A stretch of 9,151 bases of DNA from Bacillota bacterium (GCA_030705665.1 JAUZQA010000129.1:1-9151), one strand, 5' to 3'. Numbered from the stretch's first letter, positions 1 through 7,878 are shown. Numbers and translations are program-made. The notes: a model not told the origin generated them from the letters alone.

Positions 1-178
1 TAAAGCCTGCCCTATGCTTCATGTTAAAACATTGCTAGGATTTATCTTCGGACATAATGAACCTAGCTTAAAATTATTTTCTAAATTTGGTTTCGTGAAG
101 TGGGCACATTTACCAAAAGTTGCTGAATTGGACGGGATTGAGCGAGACTTGATTATTCTTGGTAAAAGAGTTTATTAA
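1..178 (+). CDS. GNAT family N-acetyltransferase, 3' end only (YwnH/phosphinothricin acetyltransferase-like)
   Basis: This is the last 58 codons of a gene that begins before the window; the reading frame starts at base 2 and ends at TAA 176-178. The residues read [20 protein letters not shown] and later [18 protein letters not shown]. The N-x-PSLKLFxKFGF stretch is the C-terminal acetyl-CoA-binding and beta-bulge region of GNAT enzymes of the phosphinothricin/methionine sulfoximine acetyltransferase group, to which Bacillus YwnH belongs. Such enzymes move an acetyl group from acetyl-CoA to an amino group of a small molecule in the cytoplasm. The substrate cannot be told from this fragment. 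The gene converges on the germination operon and ends in a hairpin terminator. Confidence 0.85.
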   Translation, partial: KACPMLHVKTLLGFIFGHNEPSLKLFSKFGFVKWAHLPKVAELDGIERDLIILGKRVY

Positions 179-189
179 GATGAAAAATT

Positions 190-220
190 TAAATGGCAGT
201 TCCTGACTGCCGTTTTTATT
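190..220 (+). terminator. Intrinsic terminator after the acetyltransferase, possibly bidirectional
   Basis: The arms GGCAGT (195-200) and ACTGCC (206-211) form a perfect stem around a TCCTG loop, extended outward by a T-G pair and A-T pairs, and are followed by a run of T from 213. It lies between two convergent genes. On the minus strand the same hairpin is followed by a weaker stretch, ATTTAAATTTTT, so it could also end the gerK-type operon, for which I see no other terminator. Confidence 0.8.
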
Positions 221-242
221 TTTTTTAAACAGCTTTTTTATT

Positions 243-1370
243 TTACTGAGTCATCATTTCCTTTCCTTTTTTGCCCGAAAGTTTTTTTCGATTTCGAAAG
301 AACGCTATAATTAGTAAAATCCCCGGAATAATAATTTGGAAAGGCCAATGTAAATAAATAGGTACAACTTCAAGGCCTTCTTTTATATCTTCGCTATAAT
401 TGGAAGCAATCGCTCCTGCTGCAAACATGACTAAAAGCCCAATGGGAAAGATAATTTTTTTTTGGTCTTTTAGCTTAAATAAATCTGCTGTTCCAGCAAC
501 TGCAGCATAATAAAAAACTCCGATTTTGATAAACCCCCCAACGGCCAGGTATAGCATAAATAAAACATCAAGTCGCTCAAGAAAATTTAATAATTGAATT
601 CTTTGGATGGCGCTTAATAATGGGAAAGGAGAACGAATAAATAAATCTACCCCCAAAGTTGTAATGTCAATAAGTGATGTGATCGTAATATTGATTCCAC
701 TTAATACCATGGCAAACATACAAATGAATCTTGCCTTTTTTGGTTCATTCAAACAAGGGAGAATCATTGAAAATACAATCATCTCTCCAAAAGGGAAATT
801 TATCGTTTCGGTTAATGACGTTTTTAATATAGGTGCAAGACCATTTTCGAGTACTGGTTTCAAATTCTCTAAATGAATTAATCCCGTAAAAACCATTAAA
901 AGCCCTCCAACAACAGCCATTATATAGACGACAAAGAAAAGCAATTCCCCTACCCTTGCTATTACTTCAATCCCTTTATAAACTGCATAGATGATCGTTA
1001 ACATCATTAAAGACATAACAACCAGCTGGGGAGTTTGGGTATATATAGTCGATGTGAGCAATTCCCCAAAGTCCCGTAAAATCCTTGCCGCTAAATACAT
1101 AAAATAATTGACGTAACAAAAACCAATTACCCATCCAGCCCATTTACCGACTATTTGTTGGATATAGCTAGTTAACGGAAGATCTGGATAGTAGGAAAAT
1201 AACCAATAATAGATTTGAAAAAGTAATAGACCCCCGCCCATTCCAAGCAGAATCGCGATCCATGCATCCTGCCTTGCTTGCCCTGCAAGCCCAACCAAAA
1301 TTGCACTTCCCATTTCGAACAAAAAGGCAAGTGAAAACAATTGAAAAGCACTTATTTTAACTTTGTTCAT
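243..1370 (-). CDS. gerKB: Spore germinant receptor B subunit (GerAB/GerKB family permease-like protein)
   Basis: An integral inner-membrane subunit of a GerA-type nutrient germinant receptor; the B subunit is the amino-acid-permease-like part that binds the germinant. At 375 residues it matches the usual 360-375. The start ISAFQLFSLAFLFEMGSAIL is typical, about ten hydrophobic segments can be seen (near 7-29, 36-59, 75-97, 115-133, 138-163, 189-206, 215-236, 269-290, 306-324 and 342-358), and the conserved FPFGE lies at 192-196. I chose the ATG at 1370 because GGGGAG (1384-1379) sits 8 bases upstream; the GTG at 1379 overlaps that ribosome binding site and cannot use it. TTG at 1373 is a weaker alternative. 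It is the last gene of the A-C-B operon, 25 bases after the C gene. The order favours gerK over gerA or gerB, but the nutrient recognised cannot be read from sequence. Confidence 0.88.
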   Translation of the reverse strand: MNKVKISAFQLFSLAFLFEMGSAILVGLAGQARQDAWIAILLGMGGGLLLFQIYYWLFSYYPDLPLTSYIQQIVGKWAGWVIGFCYVNYFMYLAARILRDFGELLTSTIYTQTPQLVVMSLMMLTIIYAVYKGIEVIARVGELLFFVVYIMAVVGGLLMVFTGLIHLENLKPVLENGLAPILKTSLTETINFPFGEMIVFSMILPCLNEPKKARFICMFAMVLSGINITITSLIDITTLGVDLFIRSPFPLLSAIQRIQLLNFLERLDVLFMLYLAVGGFIKIGVFYYAAVAGTADLFKLKDQKKIIFPIGLLVMFAAGAIASNYSEDIKEGLEVVPIYLHWPFQIIIPGILLIIAFFRNRKKLSGKKGKEMMTQ

Positions 1371-1378
1371 CAATATCA

Positions 1379-1384
1379 CTCCCC
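1379..1384 (-). promoter_or_regulatory. Ribosome binding site deciding the gerKB start
   Basis: GGGGAG read on the minus strand, 8 bases before the ATG at 1370. It overlaps the upstream in-frame GTG (1379-1377), which rules that codon out as the normal start. Confidence 0.75.
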
Positions 1385-1395
1385 ATTAATACGGG

Positions 1396-2604
1396 TTACT
1401 TGTTAATATCGCTCAAGAATGGTTCATTGCGGATACCGTGGCGGCGAAGATAAACCTCAGATTTAACAGAGAAATCCAATGTCGAAAACTCTTTATTCCA
1501 ATTACTCTTAAGATTCTTCCATTTTTTTGGATATGCTCGATGAATTGAGTCGCCAAACCCAAAAATATCACTTTTTTTTGATTGAACCGTTTTAATTGAA
1601 TCTCTTACTTCTTTTTTTACTTCCTCCCCAACCATATCCTCTAATTTCTTGATAACGGCAGGGTCGGTAATTTTCAATGAAGTATTTACCTGTTCGATGT
1701 CCGCTTCCGCTTTAATTGCTACTTGTATAAAAGGCTTTCCGTTTCTTATGGATGGTGAAAACTTTGCATTTGATCTTCGGATAATAACACCAATTGCCTT
1801 TTTTTTCCCCTGCCAATCAACAAAAACATCTGTTCCGTTTACCTTATTTAAAGTCCACACAACACCCCTTGCTTGATTACCGTCAATCCAGCCTATCAAT
1901 TTCCCGCCCTTAAAAAGTGCCAGGCCATCGATTTCGATAATAACACCCGGTTTATCTATGGCAATATTGCTCATTTTGTCTCCCAATTTTTGATTGCCAG
2001 GCAGAATGACTCCATTTGTAAATGGTTCCTTCCCGCTGCTGACAATATCCTTTATAAAGTCATCAATTGTAACCTTCATATTTTCCCCCAGCATTGCTTC
2101 TGTGACATTCAGCGATTTGACAATTTTATTAACGGGGATTTTATCAAGAATCGTTAAAGTTGAAACAACATTCTCAGCCGAGGTATCCTTTGCAATGAAT
2201 AATTGAGTTGTTGTCCGAAAAATCGGATCCCGATCCAATATATCCAGCAAATCCAATACCCCATCTTTAGCAACCTGCTCACTAATCACTACTGCATTCG
2301 TATGAGCAAAATAAATTTTCCTTGAAAGTTTCTTTGAAGCCTTGCGGGTTGCATCAAATAAACTTTTGCCAGTACTTTTATAAACCGCAACAGGAACGCC
2401 TTGACCACCTCCCATTTGTGAGGCAGCCACATTTCCTGGATTTACGATCTCAAAGGTGAGCGTATAACCTTGATTATTTTTCGCTTTGTCAACCCCCAGT
2501 GCCATCACAAAGGCTAAATTTGGTAATTCCTCTTGATTCCAGCAACCGGTAAGCAATGGTACACTCAAAAACAGCAACAATAAAACTTTTATGTACTTTT
2601 TCAT
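1396..2604 (-). CDS. gerKC: Spore germinant receptor C subunit, Ger(x)C lipoprotein
   Basis: The lipoprotein subunit of the receptor, anchored to the outer face of the inner spore membrane. The first 20 residues (MKKYIKVLLLLFLSVPLLTG) form a signal peptide with lipobox LLTGC and lipid-modified Cys21. CWNQEELPNLAFVMALGVDK follows, the usual opening of Ger(x)C proteins. The 402-residue length is normal; the rest is soluble, with the N-terminal domain to roughly 200 and the conserved C-terminal domain to roughly 390. The ATG overlaps the TGA of the A gene by four bases (ATGA, 2604-2601), and AAGGGTGAT lies 5 bases upstream within the A gene, which implies coupled translation. In this family the lipid is added by Lgt, and the C subunit is needed for receptor assembly. 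No missing residues or frame breaks were seen. Confidence 0.92.
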   Translation of the reverse strand: MKKYIKVLLLLFLSVPLLTGCWNQEELPNLAFVMALGVDKAKNNQGYTLTFEIVNPGNVAASQMGGGQGVPVAVYKSTGKSLFDATRKASKKLSRKIYFAHTNAVVISEQVAKDGVLDLLDILDRDPIFRTTTQLFIAKDTSAENVVSTLTILDKIPVNKIVKSLNVTEAMLGENMKVTIDDFIKDIVSSGKEPFTNGVILPGNQKLGDKMSNIAIDKPGVIIEIDGLALFKGGKLIGWIDGNQARGVVWTLNKVNGTDVFVDWQGKKKAIGVIIRRSNAKFSPSIRNGKPFIQVAIKAEADIEQVNTSLKITDPAVIKKLEDMVGEEVKKEVRDSIKTVQSKKSDIFGFGDSIHRAYPKKWKNLKSNWNKEFSTLDFSVKSEVYLRRHGIRNEPFLSDINK

Positions 2605-4277
2605 TGCTGATCACCCTTATTAGATTCAGTTGAATTACTTTTGTCTTTTGGGGGTCCCGGTTTTTGATTACTTCCAGCTCTTACCACATTCCCCCCTGTC
2701 ATTAATGGAGGACGGTCTTTAAAAGTATAAATGGGAAAACGAAAAATTGTATCCTGCTGGTGCTTTAGATTAAATGGCGCTAATGGTGACATATATGGAA
2801 CCCCAAACGAACGAAGGGAACACAAATGGACAAACATTGCCAAGAGGCCAAGCATAATTCCAAAAAAGCCCAAAATTGTAGCAAGAAACATCAGTAAAAA
2901 ACGAACCAATCTTGCAGAAATGGCCATTGGGAATGATGGCGTTGCAAAGTTTGCGATTGCGGTTATGGAAACAACAATAACCATAACAGGTGATACCAGA
3001 CCTGCCTGAACGGCAGCTTGACCAATAACGAGGGCCCCGACAATCGAAACTGCCTGCCCTACTGCTCTAGGGAGCCTCAGCCCTGCTTCCCTTAATATTT
3101 CAAAAGTGACTTCCATGATTAATGCCTCGACAAAAGCAGGAAAAGGGACATTCTCTCTTTGAGCTGCAATGGCGATCGCCATCGGGGTAGGAATCATTTC
3201 CTGATGGAAGGTTGTAGCGGCGATATACAACGCCGGACCTAGCAGGGCAATAAAGAAAGAAAGTACTCTTAATAACCGCAGACTCGATGCAATATCAAAT
3301 CGGAAATAATAATCATCGGGAGCTTGGAAAAATTGGATAAACACTGATGGTACGGTAACGGTAAAGGGAGTTCCATCTACAATAATTGCAACCCTCCCCT
3401 CCAGCAACTGAGAAGACACAACATCCGGTCTTTCCGTCATATAGGTAGTCGGAAAAGTTGTCATGCTTTGATCCTCAATGCACTGTTCAATGTACCCAGA
3501 TCCAAGAATGCCGTCCATGTTAATCTGCTGTAACCTTTTTTTCACTTCTTCAACAATCTTGTCATTTGCAATCCCTTTGATGTACATTATGCCAATATCA
3601 GTTTGAGTAACTGTCCCAATTTTCATTGATTCAAGCCATAAATTTGGACTTTTAATCCTCCTTCTGATCAGTGCCGTATTTGTTCGGAATGTTTCCGTAA
3701 ATGAATCCTTGGGACCACGTATCGATAATTGTGTTGTTGGTTCTGTAATGGAACGTTTTTCCCATCCTTTTGTTTCTACACTTATTGCTTGATTATAGCC
3801 ATCCACAAATAAAATGGTATTTCCGGAAAGCAACGAATCATATACCTCATTCCAATTATTGATTACTTGAAAGTTTCCTAAACCGGTTGCTTTTTCTAAG
3901 ATAAATTGAAATGGATCTGAGGTTGTTTCGCCTATGTCTTTTACAACAAGTTCGATAAAAAAATCACTGATCATGGTATTATTTGCTAAACCATCAATAT
4001 AGATAGCAAACCCTTTTACTGAATCAAAATACATTTCTCGGAAAGCTACATCACCACTGTTCCCAAGTTCTGCTTTGATCCGATTTAGATTATCTTTATA
4101 ATGTTTTTGGATAGGCAAATTTTCGGGATTGCCAGGGTCCTGATTCTGCCGTATATTATCATTTTGCTTTACCTTGGTTTTCATATTGAGTAGCTTCGAC
4201 AAAATCGACACGGTTCCCGCCTCACTTAAACAATGTAGGTTAGTTTTATCGTTACCAAAACTTATTTTTTTATCCAA
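2601..4277 (-). CDS. gerKA: Spore germinant receptor A subunit (GerA/GerKA family)
   Basis: The largest receptor subunit, 558 residues. The family is known to form the oligomeric membrane part of a nutrient-gated channel in the inner spore membrane. A soluble N-terminal region (about 60-290) carries the conserved RGPKDSFTE (187-195) and LLEGRVAIIVDGTPF (291-305). Then come the membrane segments (roughly 336-357, 407-425, 430-450 and 457-487) and the hallmark REAGLRLPRAVGQAVSIVGA (396-415). A polar tail from about 525 to 558 follows. The start is TTG 4277-4275, with AAGGG (4288-4284) 6 bases upstream. The next in-frame ATG (4184, residue 32) has no good ribosome binding site, so TTG is preferred. 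It is the first gene of the A-C-B operon and divergent from a small D-type gene. The gene order fits gerK or the yfkQRT type; gerK is the better guess. Confidence 0.9.
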   Translation of the reverse strand: MDKKISFGNDKTNLHCLSEAGTVSILSKLLNMKTKVKQNDNIRQNQDPGNPENLPIQKHYKDNLNRIKAELGNSGDVAFREMYFDSVKGFAIYIDGLANNTMISDFFIELVVKDIGETTSDPFQFILEKATGLGNFQVINNWNEVYDSLLSGNTILFVDGYNQAISVETKGWEKRSITEPTTQLSIRGPKDSFTETFRTNTALIRRRIKSPNLWLESMKIGTVTQTDIGIMYIKGIANDKIVEEVKKRLQQINMDGILGSGYIEQCIEDQSMTTFPTTYMTERPDVVSSQLLEGRVAIIVDGTPFTVTVPSVFIQFFQAPDDYYFRFDIASSLRLLRVLSFFIALLGPALYIAATTFHQEMIPTPMAIAIAAQRENVPFPAFVEALIMEVTFEILREAGLRLPRAVGQAVSIVGALVIGQAAVQAGLVSPVMVIVVSITAIANFATPSFPMAISARLVRFLLMFLATILGFFGIMLGLLAMFVHLCSLRSFGVPYMSPLAPFNLKHQQDTIFRFPIYTFKDRPPLMTGGNVVRAGSNQKPGPPKDKSNSTESNKGDQQ

Positions 4278-4314
4278 AAATTACCCTTAATTAGTTTATT
4301 AGTTTTTAACGGAA

Positions 4315-4343
4315 ATCAATGTTGCCAAAGCGATTTTTCATAA
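4315..4343 (-). promoter_or_regulatory. Candidate sigma-G-type promoter for the germinant receptor operon
   Basis: On the minus strand, TTATG (4343-4339) and CATTGAT (4321-4315) are separated by 17 bases. They resemble the forespore sigma-G pattern of a gHATR -35 box and a CAT-type -10 box. The predicted start near 4308 gives a leader of about 30 bases before the TTG. Known GerA-family operons are sigma-G dependent, which supports the call, but the boxes are degenerate. Confidence 0.4.
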
Positions 4344-4364
4344 AAGATATCGTGTAAGAATCCT

Positions 4365-4393
4365 GTATAGAAAAAATCTGTTACGGAAAAATA
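4365..4393 (+). promoter_or_regulatory. Candidate sigma-G-type promoter for the small membrane protein gene
   Basis: GTATA (4365-4369) fits the sigma-G -35 pattern exactly. After 17 bases comes AAAAATA (4387-4393), which keeps only part of the -10 pattern. The predicted start would be about 20 bases before the ATG at 4420. No good sigma-A pair was seen in this stretch. Confidence 0.3.
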
Positions 4394-4419
4394 AAAGCAT
4401 CAAAGTTGCAGGTGAGACA

Positions 4420-4659
4420 ATGAAAATATATTTTATTTTTCTTTTATTGCTGGTCTCCTTAATGTCACTCATTATTCTACTTGATTTGATAATGGGGTCC
4501 AATTTCAATCAGGCATTGCCGAACTTACGCAAACCCTTCGAGGTTTCTGATCCTTCGGAATATTTCATCGCTTTTGTTTTCCTTGCTTTTCTGATTATAA
4601 GACCGATCATTACATATCTGATAAATAAAAAAACAAAATCTTCTTCAAACAAAAATTAA
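4420..4659 (+). CDS. gerKD: Small two-membrane-segment protein, likely germinant receptor D protein (GerKD-like)
   Basis: A 79-residue protein with two hydrophobic segments, about 4-25 (FIFLLLLVSLMSLIILLDLI) and 47-69 (EYFIAFVFLAFLIIRPIITY region), joined by a polar loop and ending in a basic tail (INKKTKSSSNKN). AGGTGA lies about 5 bases before the ATG. It diverges from the A gene across 142 bases. In Bacillus, short two-segment proteins encoded within or right beside GerA-type operons, called D proteins, raise or lower the rate of germination through the linked receptor and are made in the forespore. Size, topology and location all fit. The call rests on these features, not on a sequence signature I can recite, so a generic small membrane protein remains possible. 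Confidence 0.6.
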   Translation: MKIYFIFLLLLVSLMSLIILLDLIMGSNFNQALPNLRKPFEVSDPSEYFIAFVFLAFLIIRPIITYLINKKTKSSSNKN

Positions 4660-4660
4660 C

Positions 4661-4694
4661 TAAAAAGGCTTGAGAAAATACATTCCTCAAGCCT
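4661..4694 (-). terminator. Intrinsic terminator of the VOC protein gene
   Basis: AGGCTTGAG (4666-4674) and CTCAAGCCT (4686-4694) pair over 9 bases around an 11-base loop. On the minus strand the hairpin is followed by TTTTTAG, a good U-tract. On the plus strand the same hairpin lies just after the small membrane protein gene but lacks a U-tract, so any termination there would be weaker. Confidence 0.85.
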
Positions 4695-4707
4695 CTCATT
4701 CTCCATT

Positions 4708-5466
4708 TTATCCAATTATAAGCCGAACATTTTCAATCTCAATTTCAATATTTTCGTAGTTTTTATTATCTGCTTTTGCCTTTAAATCAACAGATAATTG
4801 ATGCTTTGGGTCTTGTACAAAATGAAGTTTGGTTTCACCCATATCTAGCGTCTTTTTATAACGGTTCCCCTTTAATTGAGGAAAGACTTGGTAAATAAAT
4901 CCCCATTCTTCATCGGAAAAATCTTTCATAACAAAGGCTTCGTTAATGGATACAATTCCAATTTCCTCTGTATTTGGTTTCATCACGTATTTTCTGGTAA
5001 GTTCAAGTTTCTTTTGGTCATCCATTTGTAAAAACATAATTTGTAAATCACTGTTTGGGATTGGTTTTGTATAGATCATCCTAAATGGCGGACTTTTCCT
5101 CAGTAAACCACCAAACATTTTAAAAGTTACTCTTTCGGGGCCTTCTAATTCAAGACCACGTTCTACTAATTCCTGTTTTATTTCATCAAGAGCATCTGTG
5201 TATAAACAAAGGCCAAAAATCCCTCTTTTTCCGCGATTATATTGATGCACCCACTCAGGCTTCCACCCGCCGCCATCAGCTTTTTTTAAATACGGAAATT
5301 CAAGGTATTGGTCACCAATCCAAAGATTTGCGACTTTAAAACCACTTGTTCCCTTCCCCTTTTCCGGGTCAAATGGAATATCATATTCATCAAGCCGCAT
5401 TTTCAAATCATTCAACTTTCTTTGATCATGATCAATATGTATCACAAAATGGTCTAGTCTTAACAT
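4708..5466 (-). CDS. Glyoxalase-like VOC-fold protein, substrate unknown
   Basis: A cytoplasmic protein of 252 residues. The N-terminal part reads LDHFVIHI (4-11), GKGTSGFKVANLWIGDQYLE (37-56), DGGGWKPEWVHQYNRGKRGI (64-83) and an Ile-Tyr-rich strand near 131-146. This pattern belongs to the glyoxalase-like domain of the vicinal oxygen chelate superfamily, whose members are metal-dependent enzymes or binding proteins. Candidate metal ligands such as His6 and Glu56 are inferred by position only. The C-terminal 100 residues look like a second, less conserved half. I chose the ATG at 5466 because AAGGTGAT (5477-5470) precedes it. The in-frame GTG at 5484 would lie at the predicted transcription start and has no ribosome binding site. 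The gene stands alone with its own promoter and terminator. Confidence 0.75.
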   Translation of the reverse strand: MLRLDHFVIHIDHDQRKLNDLKMRLDEYDIPFDPEKGKGTSGFKVANLWIGDQYLEFPYLKKADGGGWKPEWVHQYNRGKRGIFGLCLYTDALDEIKQELVERGLELEGPERVTFKMFGGLLRKSPPFRMIYTKPIPNSDLQIMFLQMDDQKKLELTRKYVMKPNTEEIGIVSINEAFVMKDFSDEEWGFIYQVFPQLKGNRYKKTLDMGETKLHFVQDPKHQLSVDLKAKADNKNYENIEIEIENVRLIIG

Positions 5467-5489
5467 ATCATCACCTTCATTCACACAGA

Positions 5490-5517
5490 ATTATAACTCT
5501 ATTCCAATTTATATGAA
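5490..5517 (-). promoter_or_regulatory. Sigma-A-type promoter of the VOC protein gene
   Basis: On the minus strand, TTCATA (5517-5512) and a perfect TATAAT (5495-5490) are separated by 16 bases. The start of transcription would fall near 5483, about 17 bases before the chosen ATG. Confidence 0.55.
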
Positions 5518-5537
5518 TTTTAGGAATATCTTACTAC

Positions 5538-5572
5538 AAAAAATCCATTCTGCCTATATGACAGAATGGACT
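5538..5572 (-). terminator. Intrinsic terminator of the thiM-thiD-thiE operon
   Basis: TCCATTCTG (5544-5552) and CAGAATGGA (5562-5570) form a perfect 9-base stem with a 9-base loop. On the minus strand it is followed by TTTTTTG. It begins about 10 bases after the thiE stop codon. Confidence 0.9.
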
Positions 5573-5581
5573 TTTAGAATT

Positions 5582-6238
5582 TTATTGAGATTCTACTTCG
5601 TTTTTTAGTTTTACTGTCGTTTCGATTATATCCTCGGCATGACTGATAGCGGTGATAACAGAAACTCCGTCTGCTCCTGCTTGAATAACAGAGCGGGCAT
5701 TCTCTACCTTAATGCCGCCTATGCCAACAATGGGAATGCTATATCCCTTTTTCCTAAGTTCTTCGATCAGCTTAGTACCTGCCGCTGTTTTGGCATCTTC
5801 TTTTGTAGAAGTTGGAAAAACAGGCCCGATTCCAAGATAATCAGCACCATTCTGGATTGCATGATCGACCTCAGCTATAGAATGAGCGGAAACCCCAAGG
5901 ATTTTATCCCCAATTTTTTTTCGAACCGCTTCTACCGATTCATCTTCTTGGCCGATATGTACACCATCTGCATCCAGTTCGAGTGCTAATTCAATATCAT
6001 CATTTACGATAAATGGAACGCCGTGATTACTGCAAAGTGCCTTTAATTCTTTTGCTAAATCGTATTTTTGTGAACCTGCCAACGCTCCCTGGCCTTTCTC
6101 CCGAAATTGAAAAATCGTTATTCCGCCCTTAATTGCTGCTTCTAATACTGCTGCTGGACTTTTATAGCAATTGATACTGCCAGAAATAAAATAGACCTTT
6201 AAAACGTCCCTTAGTTGTTGTGAATCTATTCTTGCCAC
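5582..6238 (-). CDS. thiE: Thiamine-phosphate synthase ThiE
   Basis: Joins hydroxymethylpyrimidine diphosphate with thiazole phosphate to give thiamine phosphate and pyrophosphate, in the cytoplasm. The 218 residues match the family length (about 210-225). Motifs visible along the TIM barrel are QFREKG (44-49, pyrimidine-diphosphate binding), ND (79-80), DGVHIGQED (91-99), GVSAHS (115-120), GPVFPTSTK (138-146) and VGIGGI (171-176, phosphate binding). The start is GTG 6238-6236, with AAGGGG 9 bases upstream inside the end of thiD; only 2 bases separate the thiD stop from this GTG, and there is no early in-frame ATG. It is the last gene of the salvage operon and receives the products of ThiM and ThiD. 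All expected active-site motifs are present. Confidence 0.95.
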   Translation of the reverse strand: MARIDSQQLRDVLKVYFISGSINCYKSPAAVLEAAIKGGITIFQFREKGQGALAGSQKYDLAKELKALCSNHGVPFIVNDDIELALELDADGVHIGQEDESVEAVRKKIGDKILGVSAHSIAEVDHAIQNGADYLGIGPVFPTSTKEDAKTAAGTKLIEELRKKGYSIPIVGIGGIKVENARSVIQAGADGVSVITAISHAEDIIETTVKLKNEVESQ

Positions 6239-6240
6239 TG

Positions 6241-7047
6241 TTATTTACCCCTTTTTTGATTATATGCCCAATGATTCGTTGGTCCGTGGCCTGCACCAAT
6301 CCCCAGATCTACTTCAATCGCTGCTTGAATAAAGTTCTTGGCTGTTGCAACGGCGTCATTTATGGAAGAGCCTTTTGCGAGTTCTGCAGTGAGTGCAGCG
6401 GAAAATGTACAGCCTGTGCCATGAGTATTTTTTGTGTCAATCCTTTTAGTGGTAAAATAAAAAAATTCTTGACCGTTATACAAAACATCTGCTGCTTCAT
6501 TTGTTCGTTCATCGTGGCCGCCTTTAATGACTACATTTTTCACCCCTAGATCCAGCAATTTTTTTGCCGCTTCTTTTTTATCATCCATTGTTAAAATAGA
6601 CATGCCTGTTAAAACCTCAGCCTCGGGAATATTTGGTGTAATAATAAGTGATAGGGGCAAAAGGTATTTTTTCAAAGCATTGACCGCCTCGTTTTGAAGT
6701 AGTGAGGCCCCTCCTTTTGCGATCATAACTGGGTCAACGACAACCTTTCCCCAATGAAATTTCCTTATTTTCCCTGCAACAGCCTCAATAATTTCAGCAT
6801 TAAAAAGCATGCCCGTTTTTAATGCGTCAGTTCCTAAATCTGCCCCAATTGACTCTATTTGTTTTTCGACGGCTTCAACTGACATCGGAAATACAGCCTG
6901 TACTCCAAGTGTATTTTGAGCGGTAACAGCTGTTAAAGCCGACATTCCAAAAACGCCTAATTCCTGAAAGGTTTTTAGATCAGCTTGGATGCCTGCTCCC
7001 CCGCCGCTGTCTGAACCTGCTATGGTTAGTGCTTTATTTACCATCAT
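6241..7047 (-). CDS. thiD: Hydroxymethylpyrimidine/phosphomethylpyrimidine kinase ThiD
   Basis: A ribokinase-fold enzyme that phosphorylates hydroxymethylpyrimidine and then its monophosphate, giving the diphosphate used by ThiE. The 268 residues are the normal length. [13 protein letters not shown] (11-23) forms the substrate site; KTGM (77-80), DPVM (105-108), TPN (137-139) and IKGGH (174-178) follow, and [12 protein letters not shown] (207-218) holds the anion hole with the family's catalytic Cys213. GAGHGPTNH near the C-terminus is typical of Bacillus ThiD. The start is the first of two adjacent ATG codons (7047), with GAGGAG 7 bases upstream. It lies 14 bases after thiM and 2 bases before thiE. 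Bacillus has a related enzyme used for pyridoxine, but the thi operon context argues for ThiD. Confidence 0.94.
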   Translation of the reverse strand: MMVNKALTIAGSDSGGGAGIQADLKTFQELGVFGMSALTAVTAQNTLGVQAVFPMSVEAVEKQIESIGADLGTDALKTGMLFNAEIIEAVAGKIRKFHWGKVVVDPVMIAKGGASLLQNEAVNALKKYLLPLSLIITPNIPEAEVLTGMSILTMDDKKEAAKKLLDLGVKNVVIKGGHDERTNEAADVLYNGQEFFYFTTKRIDTKNTHGTGCTFSAALTAELAKGSSINDAVATAKNFIQAAIEVDLGIGAGHGPTNHWAYNQKRGK

Positions 7048-7061
7048 AAATGTGCTCCTCT

Positions 7062-7871
7062 TTACTCTACTTTTTCAAAATTTCCAAATTGGGTAATCTC
7101 ATTCTCAGAAACCTCGGAAAGTTTGTCCAATAATTCTATTTGAAAGCTTCCAGTTCCTTTTTCTATTGTTTTGCTTGCGGCAATCTCAGCTGTTACACCA
7201 TAAAAGGTTAATGCAGCTACAGCTGCTTTTACAAAATTCGTTTCAACTGCGGAAAAGGCACCGATCATAGAGGATAATAAACAACCGGTACCTGTTACCT
7301 TTGTAAGAATAGGATGCCCATTACGTACCATATAGGTTTCTGTACCATCGGAAACAATGTCTTCTTTTCCAGTAATAACTACCACTGTTTTGAATGTTTT
7401 TGCCGTTTGAATAGCAAGCTCGATTGTATTCCCTTGAACCTGTCCTGCGTCCACTCCTTTTGTCTCAGTTTGATACCCAGCTACATTGGCTATTTCGGAA
7501 GCATTTCCCCGTAAAACAGAAATCTTTACTTCTCTTAATATCCGTTTAGCTGTTTCTGTTCGGTACGGTGTTGCACCAGCACCTACGGGATCCAAAATAA
7601 CGGGTACACCATTTTCGTTAGCTGACTTTCCGGCAATAATCATCGCATCCACAACAGAACTTGTCAGGGTCCCAATATTTAAAACTAACGCCCCGGCAAT
7701 TTTGGCCATATCGGCAACTTCTTCAACTGCAAACGCCATTACAGGTGATGCACCCATTGCCAACAGTCCGTTTGCCGTAAAATTCGTTACAACCGTATTG
7801 GTAATGTTATGTACAAGCGGGTTTACTTCTCTAACCTTTATTAAAGTTTGACTTATTGAAAGATTGTCCAT
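7062..7871 (-). CDS. thiM: Hydroxyethylthiazole kinase ThiM
   Basis: Phosphorylates the thiazole alcohol (4-methyl-5-hydroxyethylthiazole) so that salvaged thiazole can be joined by ThiE. The 269 residues match the family's roughly 265-272. Motifs seen are [20 protein letters not shown] (18-37), DPVGAGA (94-100), RGNASEI (121-127), ITGKED (166-171) and VTGTGCLLS (192-200) with the active-site Cys197. I chose the ATG at 7871 because GGAGGG (7884-7879) lies 7 bases upstream; an in-frame TTG at 7892 has no ribosome binding site and lies next to the leader terminator. It is the first gene of the operon, directly under control of the TPP riboswitch. Confidence 0.95.
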   Translation of the reverse strand: MDNLSISQTLIKVREVNPLVHNITNTVVTNFTANGLLAMGASPVMAFAVEEVADMAKIAGALVLNIGTLTSSVVDAMIIAGKSANENGVPVILDPVGAGATPYRTETAKRILREVKISVLRGNASEIANVAGYQTETKGVDAGQVQGNTIELAIQTAKTFKTVVVITGKEDIVSDGTETYMVRNGHPILTKVTGTGCLLSSMIGAFSAVETNFVKAAVAALTFYGVTAEIAASKTIEKGTGSFQIELLDKLSEVSENEITQFGNFEKVE

Positions 7872-7878
7872 TTCTATA

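Noticed and set aside
607..3009. Plus-strand open frames opposite the receptor genes (for example 607-876, 1649-1876, 1873-2157, 1994-2206 and 2731-3009).
   Set aside because: They lie fully within well-supported minus-strand genes, resemble no family and are explained as antisense shadows.
4182..4184. Internal ATG of the A subunit gene as the true start.
   Set aside because: No ribosome binding site lies upstream of it, whereas the TTG at 4277 has AAGGG at a good distance.
5639..7851. Plus-strand open frames opposite thiE, thiD and thiM (5639-5989, 6220-6549, 7314-7514 and 7486-7851).
   Set aside because: They are antisense to intact thi genes whose protein motifs are complete, and no ribosome binding site or family match was seen for them.
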